Of a stretch of DNA of 14,113 bases, positions 6,910 through 12,876 are shown one piece after another. Every line of letters starts with the position of its first letter. Position 1 is the stretch's first letter. A model generated the notes under the pieces. The model saw only the letters and a program-made list of their open reading frames with translations. It made no database searches and was not told where the DNA came from. The stretch lies in NCBI GenBank assembly GCA_020024645.1, contig JAHHTN010000057.1, positions 1-14,113 on the forward strand, written 5' to 3'. The position numbers and the translations under genes are program-made. The stretch comes from Faecalimonas sp. Lineage in GTDB: Bacteria > Bacillota > Clostridia > Lachnospirales > Lachnospiraceae.

Positions 6910-8791
6910 AAGAGAAAAAACAGGAATATTAGGTAGACTTTTAAAAACATTATTTCAATTTTATCCTATGAAAATATCACTTGTTCTTATTTGCATTATT
7001 TTCAGTGCGGCTGTCACCTCCATTCATGGAATTTTTATGCAAAAGATTATTTCTATTGTGGAAATGAGTTGGAAAACAGGGGATTGGGACGCAGTTAGCG
7101 GAAAGATTGTTGTTTATATAGGTATTTTATTGGTGTTATATATTTTTTCATTATTATCAGCGGTTGCTTTTACACAGATGATGGCAACAATTACACAAGG
7201 ATTCCTAAAAAAACTTCGTGTTAAAATGTTCAGAGGAATGCAAAACCTTCCGATTAAATATTTTGATACACATAATCATGGTGACATTATGAGTTACTAT
7301 ACAAATGATATTGATACATTAAGACAGATGGTATCTCAGAGTCTTCCGCAACTATTAGTTTCAACTGTTACAGTATTGACAGTATTTGGAATTATGCTCT
7401 ATTTTAGTTTGTGGATGACTTTGATAGTATTTTTTGGAATACTACTCATGTTTGTTGTGACAAAGAAAATTGGTGGAAATTCATCAAAATATTTTACGCG
7501 TCAACAGATTTCTCTTGGAAAAGCAGAAGGATATGTTGAAGAAATTATGAATGGCCAAAAAATTGTACAGGTGTTTTGTCATGAGAGAGAATGTGAGGAA
7601 AAATTTGATGAAATAAATGAAAAACTGTTTGAAGATGCGAAGAGTGCTAACAAATTTGCAAATATGCTTATGCCAATTTTAAGTAATATCGGAAATGTTC
7701 TTTATGTTACAGTTGCTCTCACAGGAGGAATTTTATTATTGCTTAAAGTGAAAAATGTAAGTTTATCAGGAATGGCATTTGGTATAAGTATTGTTGTACC
7801 ATTTTTAAATATGACAAAACAATTTTGTGGAAATGTTAGTCAGATGTCTAATCAAATAAATTCAGTTGTTATGGGGCTTGCTGGTGCAAAAAGAATTTTT
7901 GCATTGATTGACGAAGAACCGGAAGAAGATGATGGTTATGTAACGCTTGTTCATGCGAGAGAAGAAAATGGGAAACTTGTAGAAAGTCAAGAACGAACAG
8001 GAATGTGGGCGTGGAAACATCCTCATGAAGAGAACGGAACAGTGACGTATACAAAATTGTCTGGAGATGTTCGTATGTTTGATGTTGATTTCGGATATGA
8101 AGAAAATAAAACAGTTTTACATCATATTACATTGTATGCAAAACCGGGACAAAAGGTAGCTTTTGTAGGTTCTACTGGAGCAGGGAAAACAACTATTACA
8201 AATTTGCTTAATCGCTTTTATGATATAGCAGATGGAAAAATTCGATATGATGGAATTAATATTAATAAGATTAAGAAAGCAGATTTAAGGCGTTCACTTG
8301 GAGTTGTGCTTCAGGAAACAAATTTATTTACAGGGACAGTAATGGATAATATTCGTTATGGAAGATTAGATGCTACAGAAGCAGAATGCATTGATGCGGC
8401 AAAACTTGTGGGAGCAGATGATTTTATTACCCGTTTGCCAAAAGGATATGATACACAACTTATAGAAAACGGAGCCAATCTGTCACAGGGACAAAGGCAA
8501 TTAATTGCAATTGCAAGAGCAGCGGTGGCTGATCCGCCGGTAATGATTTTGGATGAGGCAACTTCATCTATTGATACACGAACAGAAACCATTGTGCAAA
8601 GAGGAATGGATGCCCTTATGGAAGGGAGAACGGTTTTTGTTATTGCGCACAGATTATCCACCGTGCGAAATTCTGATGTTATTATGGTATTAGAAGCAGG
8701 AAAGATAATTGAGCGTGGTACGCATGAGATGCTTATGGAAGAAGGCGGTAAATATTACCAATTATATACAGGAGCATTTGAATTAGAATAA
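6899..8791 (+). CDS. ABC exporter half with catalytic ATP site
   Basis: Second half of the heterodimer, 630 residues from ATG 6899 (ATG 6902 is equally possible; AGGTGGG at 6887-6893 fits both). The gene starts 11 nt inside the end of the first half, so translation is probably coupled. Six membrane segments lie in roughly the first 325 residues. Then comes an unusually long linker of about 50 residues (acidic EEPEEDDG, later GMWAWKHPHEENG), and the ATPase domain. Walker A GSTGAGKTT (424-432), Walker B with D552 and catalytic E553, and H-loop H584 are canonical. The signature is LSQGQ (528-532) instead of LSGGQ, the mirror image of the partner's defects. The pair thus forms one active and one inactive site. 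An upstream in-frame ATG at 6815 would add 28 residues inside the partner gene and has no ribosome site. Confidence 0.93.
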   Translation: MMNKREKTGILGRLLKTLFQFYPMKISLVLICIIFSAAVTSIHGIFMQKIISIVEMSWKTGDWDAVSGKIVVYIGILLVLYIFSLLSAVAFTQMMATITQGFLKKLRVKMFRGMQNLPIKYFDTHNHGDIMSYYTNDIDTLRQMVSQSLPQLLVSTVTVLTVFGIMLYFSLWMTLIVFFGILLMFVVTKKIGGNSSKYFTRQQISLGKAEGYVEEIMNGQKIVQVFCHERECEEKFDEINEKLFEDAKSANKFANMLMPILSNIGNVLYVTVALTGGILLLLKVKNVSLSGMAFGISIVVPFLNMTKQFCGNVSQMSNQINSVVMGLAGAKRIFALIDEEPEEDDGYVTLVHAREENGKLVESQERTGMWAWKHPHEENGTVTYTKLSGDVRMFDVDFGYEENKTVLHHITLYAKPGQKVAFVGSTGAGKTTITNLLNRFYDIADGKIRYDGININKIKKADLRRSLGVVLQETNLFTGTVMDNIRYGRLDATEAECIDAAKLVGADDFITRLPKGYDTQLIENGANLSQGQRQLIAIARAAVADPPVMILDEATSSIDTRTETIVQRGMDALMEGRTVFVIAHRLSTVRNSDVIMVLEAGKIIERGTHEMLMEEGGKYYQLYTGAFELE

Positions 8792-8814
8792 TAATATAAA
8801 AGGAGAAAGAGAAT

Positions 8815-9846
8815 ATGGGAATGAGAGTAAACAAACAACTTCCTCTTCCTTTAGAGTTGAAGGAAGAATATCCATTGTCAAAAGATATTGTGGAATTAAA
8901 AAAGCAAAGAGATAGAGAAATTAGAGACATTTTCACAGGAGAATCAGATAAATTTATTGTTCTTGTAGGACCTTGTTCTGCAGATAATGAAATTGCAATT
9001 TGTGATTATGTAAAGCGTTTAGCAAAGTTAAATGAACAAGTGTCAGAGAAACTCATGATTATTCCAAGAATTTACACGAATAAGCCAAGAACAACAGGTG
9101 CAGGATATAAAGGTATGCTTCATCAGCCAGAGCCAGACAAAGCGCCAGACTTACTAGGAGGGATTATTGCAATCCGTAAAATGCATATTCACGCCATTGA
9201 AGAAAGTGGACTTACTTCTGCTGACGAAATGCTTTATCCTGAAAACAGAAGTTACTTAGATGATATATTATCATATGAAGCAATAGGAGCACGTTCTGTA
9301 GAAAATCAACAACATAGATTAACAGCAAGCGGAATGGATATTCCAGTTGGAATGAAAAATCCAACAAGTGGAGATTTTTCAGTAATGATGAATTCGGTAA
9401 TTGCCGCACAAAGCTCACATACATTTATTTATCGAGGAATGGATGTGACAACAGATGGAAATGACCTTGCTCATGTTATTCTCCGAGGAGGCGTAGATAA
9501 ATATGGAACATGTATTCCAAACTATCACTATGAAGATTTAGTTAGATTGCAAAATACATATCAGAAAATGGATTTGCAAAATCCAGCAGCAATTGTGGAT
9601 GCAAATCATTCTAATTCTAATAAACAGTTTAAAGAACAGATTCGTATTGTAAGTGAAGTGCTACACAGTAGAAATTATAATCCAGAGATTAAAAACTTAG
9701 TAAAAGGAGTTATGATTGAAAGTTATTTAGAAGAAGGTTGTCAAGGAATAGCAGAAGATAGAGTTTATGGGAAATCAATTACTGATCCTTGTTTGAGTTG
9801 GGAGGATACAGAAAGATTAATTCACAAAATTGCTGAAAATTGTTAG
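8815..9846 (+). CDS. 3-deoxy-7-phosphoheptulonate (DAHP) synthase, class I alpha
   Basis: Condenses phosphoenolpyruvate and erythrose 4-phosphate to DAHP, the first step of the shikimate pathway to aromatic amino acids; cytoplasmic. At 343 residues it is close to E. coli AroF/G/H. Motifs are GPCS (52-55), KPRTT (90-94) and GYKG for PEP binding, and DANHSNSNK (from 262). The four metal ligands of AroG have counterparts at C54, H265, E302 and D324, so the enzyme should be active. AGGAG at 8801-8805 supports ATG 8815. The gene lies only 23 nt behind the exporter with no terminator, so it is probably co-transcribed with it. No other shikimate gene is nearby. Which aromatic acid inhibits it cannot be judged, so I do not pick aroF, aroG or aroH. 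Confidence 0.95.
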   Translation: MGMRVNKQLPLPLELKEEYPLSKDIVELKKQRDREIRDIFTGESDKFIVLVGPCSADNEIAICDYVKRLAKLNEQVSEKLMIIPRIYTNKPRTTGAGYKGMLHQPEPDKAPDLLGGIIAIRKMHIHAIEESGLTSADEMLYPENRSYLDDILSYEAIGARSVENQQHRLTASGMDIPVGMKNPTSGDFSVMMNSVIAAQSSHTFIYRGMDVTTDGNDLAHVILRGGVDKYGTCIPNYHYEDLVRLQNTYQKMDLQNPAAIVDANHSNSNKQFKEQIRIVSEVLHSRNYNPEIKNLVKGVMIESYLEEGCQGIAEDRVYGKSITDPCLSWEDTERLIHKIAENC

Positions 9847-9874
9847 ATAAAAGGTGTGAAAATGAAAGTCGCTG

Positions 9875-9883
9875 TGATATAAT
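9875..9883 (+). promoter_or_regulatory. Possible extended -10 promoter before the kinase-like gene
   Basis: TGATATAAT is a perfect TATAAT (9878-9883) with the extended TGn in front, in the 86-nt gap after the DAHP synthase gene. The -35 candidate TGTGAA (9855-9860, 17-bp spacing) is poor. There is no terminator in the gap, so read-through from upstream is also likely. Confidence 0.5.
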
Positions 9884-9932
9884 TAAGAATAATAATAAAT
9901 TTTCAGAATTATATAGAAGGGGGCTAACTGGT

Positions 9933-10577
9933 ATGACGGATAACATTATCATTACAATTGGAAGACAATTTGGAAGTGGTGGACATGAAATAGGGAACAG
10001 ATTGGCGACAAAGCTTGATATACCTCTTTACGACCATAATCTTGTCAAGATGGCAGCAAGAGAATTGCATTTAGATCAAGCTGTTGCAGAAGAAGCAGAT
10101 GAGAGTATGCTTGGGAAATTTCTTTCTGCCTATGTTGTAGGTGTTGGAAGTTATACTTCTTTTATGACCAATGAAGCTGTTGTTGAGCCGGTAAGTGATA
10201 GACTGTATGCGGAACAAACGGAGATTTTAAAACGGTTGGCGAAGAGAAGTTCATGTGTAATTGTGGGAAGATGCGCAGATTATATATTAGGAGACTACTC
10301 TAACTATATACATACATTCATTTATGCGTTTTGGGAAGATAGAGTTAGAAGAATTATGTCTATCTATGGCCTAACAGAAAAACAGGCAAAAGAGAAAATT
10401 AAACATATAGACAGAGAGAGAAGATTGTACTATGAAGCTCATACTGGAAGAAAATGGGGAGATATAGAATCTCATCAGATATTACTTAATAGTAGCCTTT
10501 TAGGAATTGATGGAACAGTAGAAGTTTTGGAGGCGACTTATCGCAAGAAAGAAGAACAGTTAAAGAAAGGCAAATAG
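9933..10577 (+). CDS. Cytidylate kinase-like P-loop protein
   Basis: From ATG 9933 the protein has 214 residues and matches the cytidylate-kinase-like family common in Clostridia (cytidylate_kin_2 type), a cytoplasmic P-loop phosphotransferase group whose substrate is mostly untested. The N-terminus IITIGRQFGSGGHEIG (residues 6-21) has the GRxxGSGGxxIG loop, which lacks the usual Walker Lys. Further on come VIVGRCADYIL and the Arg-rich lid region IDRERRLYYEAHTGRKWGD, then the family's SSLLGIDGTVE end. GAAGGGGG at 9916-9923 lies 9 nt before ATG 9933. The frame is open back to 9840, but that extension is low-complexity and lacks a ribosome site. A strong terminator follows. It need not be the essential Cmk. 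Confidence 0.85.
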   Translation: MTDNIIITIGRQFGSGGHEIGNRLATKLDIPLYDHNLVKMAARELHLDQAVAEEADESMLGKFLSAYVVGVGSYTSFMTNEAVVEPVSDRLYAEQTEILKRLAKRSSCVIVGRCADYILGDYSNYIHTFIYAFWEDRVRRIMSIYGLTEKQAKEKIKHIDRERRLYYEAHTGRKWGDIESHQILLNSSLLGIDGTVEVLEATYRKKEEQLKKGK

Positions 10578-10607
10578 AAACTGGCAGGAGTGTGCTCTTG
10601 CCAGTTT
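10578..10607 (+). terminator. Hairpin terminator after the kinase-like gene
   Basis: AAACTGGCA (10578-10586) pairs perfectly with TGCCAGTTT (10599-10607). The stem extends through GGAG/CTCT to a TGTG tetraloop, 13 bp in all. The stem begins directly after the stop codon. The T-tract is interrupted (TTTGTGTT), so termination may be incomplete. Confidence 0.8.
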
Positions 10608-10659
10608 GTGTTATATAAAGTGTAAATTTTATGGTGAAAAATATTTTAAACAAATAAAA

Positions 10660-10674
10660 TGTGATTTTATCACA
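10660..10674. promoter_or_regulatory. Crp/Fnr-like palindrome upstream of the rhodanese gene
   Basis: TGTGAT-TTT-ATCACA is a perfect 6-bp-arm palindrome. Its centre (10667) lies about 40 bp before the start expected from TATAAT at 10695-10700, the class II position of Crp/Fnr-family activators. The half-sites resemble TGTGA...TCACA, but the inner spacing is 5 instead of the E. coli Crp 6, so a relative with shifted spacing or an unrelated dimeric regulator is possible. Confidence 0.5.
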
Positions 10675-10694
10675 GCAAATAAAATAAAATTTGA

Positions 10695-10700
10695 TATAAT
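10695..10700 (+). promoter_or_regulatory. -10 element of the rhodanese/HAD operon
   Basis: This is a perfect TATAAT, 29 nt before the rhodanese start. No -35 hexamer exists at 17 bp (ACAGCA at 10672-10677). The TGTGAT/ATCACA palindrome overlaps that place, pointing to an activator-dependent promoter. Confidence 0.6.
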
Positions 10701-10729
10701 AAAAACAAAAAGTACTAGGAGGATACAAA

Positions 10730-11023
10730 ATGAATGAGGAATTATTGATAGAACAAGGGTTAGAAGAAATGAAGAAAACGGGAAATGCGGTGCTTTTGGA
10801 TGTTCGTTCTATAGAAGAATATCAGGAGGGGCATTTGGAAGGTAGTTTAAATATTCCAATCAATCGTTTGCCAACTATTTCTCTTCCAAAAGAAAATCCG
10901 ATTTTTGTGTATTGTTTGAGTGGGGCGAGATCGAAAAGAGCGGCAACCTTTTTAAATAAAATAGGGTATACAGCGGTAAATATAGGAGGAATTGTTGGTT
11001 ATAACGGGAAATTAGTGGTGTAG
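10730..11023 (+). CDS. Single-domain rhodanese (sulfurtransferase)
   Basis: A 97-residue cytoplasmic protein made of one rhodanese domain and no signal peptide. It shows LLDVRSIEEYQEGHLEGSLNIP (22-43) with the DVR and GHI-like motifs, and an active-site loop C62-L-S-G-A-R-S. C62 would carry the persulfide, so it should be catalytically competent. The donor and acceptor (thiosulfate, polysulfide, cysteine-derived sulfur) are unknown. AGGAGG at 10717-10722 sets ATG 10730. It is followed after 3 nt by a HAD phosphatase gene, so the two are co-transcribed. The promoter suggests control by a Crp/Fnr-like factor. Confidence 0.93.
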   Translation: MNEELLIEQGLEEMKKTGNAVLLDVRSIEEYQEGHLEGSLNIPINRLPTISLPKENPIFVYCLSGARSKRAATFLNKIGYTAVNIGGIVGYNGKLVV

Positions 11024-11026
11024 GAT

Positions 11027-11680
11027 ATGAAAGCTGTTATATTTGATATGGATGGAGTTTTGATTGACACAGAGAAATATCTAGTGAAATTTTGGTGTCA
11101 AGCAGGAAGAGAATTTGGTTATGACATAAAAAGAGAAGATGCTTTAATGATTAGAAGTTTGGCGGGAAAATATGCAAAACCAAAGTTGCAGTCAATGTAT
11201 GGAGAAGATTTTAATTATGCAGGTATAAGACAAAGAAGAAAAGAATTAATGCAAGATTGGCTAGAAAAAAACGGAATTGAAAAGAAAAAAGGTGTAGATG
11301 AAATTCTTCCTTATTTGAAGAAAAAAGGGTTTAAAATAGCAGTCGCAACTGCCACAGATGAGGAAAGAGCAACAAGTTATCTAAAAGAAATTGGAATTTA
11401 TCACTGGTTTGATAGGGTGATTTGTGCAAATATGGTGGAGAATGGGAAACCAATGCCAGATATTTATCTTTATGCATGTGAACAGATTGGGGAAAAACCG
11501 AAAGATTGTTATGCTGTAGAAGACTCACCGAATGGAGTGAAAGCTGCTGCACTTGCAGGTTGCAGAACAATTATGGTGCCAGATTTAAGTGAACCAGATA
11601 AAGAAACAGAGAAGTTACTTTATGCAAAGGTAACTTCTCTGTTAAAATTTAAAGATGTTTTTTCTCAAGAGAACCAATAA
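11027..11680 (+). CDS. HAD-superfamily hydrolase, beta-phosphoglucomutase-like subfamily IA
   Basis: Cytoplasmic Mg-dependent phosphatase or phosphomutase of 217 residues. Motif I is FDMDGVLIDT with nucleophile D7 and acid/base D9. Motif II is T108 in VATATD, motif III K141 in NGKPMPD, and motif IV E165-D166 in VEDSPNG. A helical cap (about 15-90) sits between motifs I and II. The subfamily includes beta-phosphoglucomutase, phosphoglycolate phosphatase and several sugar or nucleotide phosphatases. The sequence alone does not choose between them. It starts 3 nt after the rhodanese stop with only a weak ribosome site, which suggests translational coupling. Its last 32 nt overlap the end of the convergent channel gene, and residues of about 193-206 are encoded by a long hairpin that looks like that gene's terminator. 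Confidence 0.93.
   Translation: MKAVIFDMDGVLIDTEKYLVKFWCQAGREFGYDIKREDALMIRSLAGKYAKPKLQSMYGEDFNYAGIRQRRKELMQDWLEKNGIEKKKGVDEILPYLKKKGFKIAVATATDEERATSYLKEIGIYHWFDRVICANMVENGKPMPDIYLYACEQIGEKPKDCYAVEDSPNGVKAAALAGCRTIMVPDLSEPDKETEKLLYAKVTSLLKFKDVFSQENQ
11605..11643 (-). terminator. Terminator of the formate/nitrite-channel gene, inside the HAD gene
   Basis: AACAGAGAAGTTAC (11605-11618) and GTAACTTCTCTGTT (11630-11643) are perfect inverted copies of 14 bp. Three more inner pairs lead to a 5-nt loop. Read on the minus strand the hairpin begins 5 nt beyond the channel gene's stop and is followed by T-rich TTTCTTTAT, a usable tail. On the plus strand it is followed by AAAATTT, so it should act mainly leftward. 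Confidence 0.8.
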
Positions 11681-12275
11681 GTAGTCCACCAACTATATTT
11701 CCGGCAGTAACGATTCCTAAAACTTTTAAGAAAGGAATTATCTCTACGCCGAAAGCCCATCCATACGCTGAAAGATAATACATATTTGCAACGATATGAT
11801 CATATCCTCCAAAAACGAATGCGGTGATTAGTAGCCATACATAAAATATTTGAGGAAAAGATCCTTTTGGATATTTTTTCCCGAGGAAAACAGCATAGCT
11901 TACAAAAACAGCACAGATAATCCCCATAATAAACAAACTTAATGGAGAATCGGAAAGTTTTGTATCTACGATTGGTTGAAGACGCTCTAAAATTTTGTCT
12001 TCAAATCTGCAAAAATGTATCAGTGTAGCAATAATAAACGTTCCAACACCATTTCCCATCCAAGTTACAATTAAATCTTTTATGCCATATTCTTTTGTGG
12101 CAATCATAAGTGGACACACTCTAGTGAAGAGCATATTGCTAAAATTAAATACAAGAAAAATTCCTGTAGCAAAAAAAAGGGAGGCGACAATTTGATTAGG
12201 AATAATCAAAAAAGTTATTGCACCTAAAGCGATGTAAGTGCCTGCCATTAGACCACTGAAAAAGTTTTGTTTCAT
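11649..12275 (-). CDS. Formate/nitrite transporter (FNT) family membrane protein
   Basis: Cytoplasmic-membrane channel family that moves formate, nitrite, hydrosulfide or similar small anions. The 208-residue product has about six hydrophobic segments. Family marks are the N-terminal GLMAGTYIALGAI, a first re-entrant-loop-like stretch NMLFTR (47-52), FGGYDHIVANM (155-165) with the conserved pore His at 160, and the closing VTAGNIVGG (189-197). It is shorter than the usual 250-280 residues, mainly because the cytoplasmic N-terminal helix is missing. The start is well fixed by AAAGGAG at 12285-12291 (9 nt away). In a fermenting clostridium formate export is a natural guess, but the substrate is not shown by sequence. 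Confidence 0.88.
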   Translation of the reverse strand: MKQNFFSGLMAGTYIALGAITFLIIPNQIVASLFFATGIFLVFNFSNMLFTRVCPLMIATKEYGIKDLIVTWMGNGVGTFIIATLIHFCRFEDKILERLQPIVDTKLSDSPLSLFIMGIICAVFVSYAVFLGKKYPKGSFPQIFYVWLLITAFVFGGYDHIVANMYYLSAYGWAFGVEIIPFLKVLGIVTAGNIVGGLLIGSLEKKHL

Positions 12276-12328
12276 TTGTTCCTACTCCTTTAGTATTTTA
12301 TCGTTAGTTAAAAAACTCAATCTTTACA

Positions 12329-12358
12329 ATCTTACCATATTTGTTATATGTTTCACAA
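12329..12358 (-). promoter_or_regulatory. Promoter of the FNT gene
   Basis: Read on the minus strand, TTGTGA (12353-12358) and TAAGAT (12329-12334) are 18 bp apart, with an extended TGG before the -10. The spacer contains the inverted repeat CATAT-TTGTT-ATATG (12336-12350), where a repressor could block polymerase. The arms are short and AT-rich, so this may be chance. Confidence 0.55.
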
Positions 12359-12393
12359 GAGAAAAAACAGATTTTATAAGCCAGAATTTTCAA

Positions 12394-12423
12394 TTGACAG
12401 AAGCGCGGAGAATATGCTATTGT
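12394..12423 (+). promoter_or_regulatory. Promoter of the small membrane protein / Na-Pi transporter operon
   Basis: A perfect TTGACA (12394-12399) is followed after 18 bp by TATTGT (12418-12423) with the extended TGC in front. It points away from the FNT promoter 36 bp to the left. Transcription would begin near 12430, about 26 nt before the coding start. Confidence 0.7.
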
Positions 12424-12455
12424 GCTAAGTGTTAAGGGAAAGAAAGGGTATGATG

Positions 12456-12851
12456 ATGAAAAAAATATTGATGTTTTTTCTTATTTTTTTACTCGCATTT
12501 GCAAATACGGATGAATGGATTGTAATAGAAAAATCGTCATTTGTGTATGCAGAAGATAAAAATACGCTGAAAAAGAGTTTTTGGGAGCGAGTTGCAGAAA
12601 AAGAAAGTGCAGTAGTAATGGCGCGTGGAAAGGTACAAGCCAATGCTCTTACTGTGAGAAAAAATAGAATTAGAATATATTTCTATTTTTTGTTTATGTG
12701 TTTCCTTTATTTTCAATTCAAGAAAAATGATAAAAGGGAGATATTTATAGAATTAGGGAACTTTCTGGACTATCATATTCTACGAATGCGCCAAATACAT
12801 CAGATGGATGGGAAAAAAAGAGGAGAATTTCTGACATTCATTAACGCATAA
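12456..12851 (+). CDS. Unrecognised small membrane protein
   Basis: I do not recognise this 131-residue protein. It begins with a hydrophobic signal-like segment (MKKILMFFLIFLLAFA, 1-16), with possible cleavage after A16 or after VYA at 30-32. A mostly polar stretch of about 40 residues follows, then one membrane segment (about 72-88) and a charged tail ending in an IHQMDGKK motif (114-121). The layout suggests a small outer part, one anchor and a cytoplasmic tail. Three ATG codons stand in a row (12450, 12453, 12456). AAAGGG at 12443-12448 fits 12456 best, while AAGGGAA at 12434-12440 would fit 12450. It has its own promoter and lies 25 nt ahead of the Na/Pi-type transporter gene, so it is probably co-expressed and could be an accessory to it. 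That is only inference from position. Confidence 0.75.
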   Translation: MKKILMFFLIFLLAFANTDEWIVIEKSSFVYAEDKNTLKKSFWERVAEKESAVVMARGKVQANALTVRKNRIRIYFYFLFMCFLYFQFKKNDKREIFIELGNFLDYHILRMRQIHQMDGKKRGEFLTFINA

Positions 12852-12876
12852 GATAGGAAAGAAAGGATAGAAAAAA

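Noticed and set aside
9840..9932. Upstream extension of the kinase-like protein by 31 residues
   Set aside because: The P-loop motif of this family normally starts close to the N-terminus, which fits ATG 9933 and its GAAGGGGG site. The extension is Asn/Lys-rich and covers a predicted promoter.
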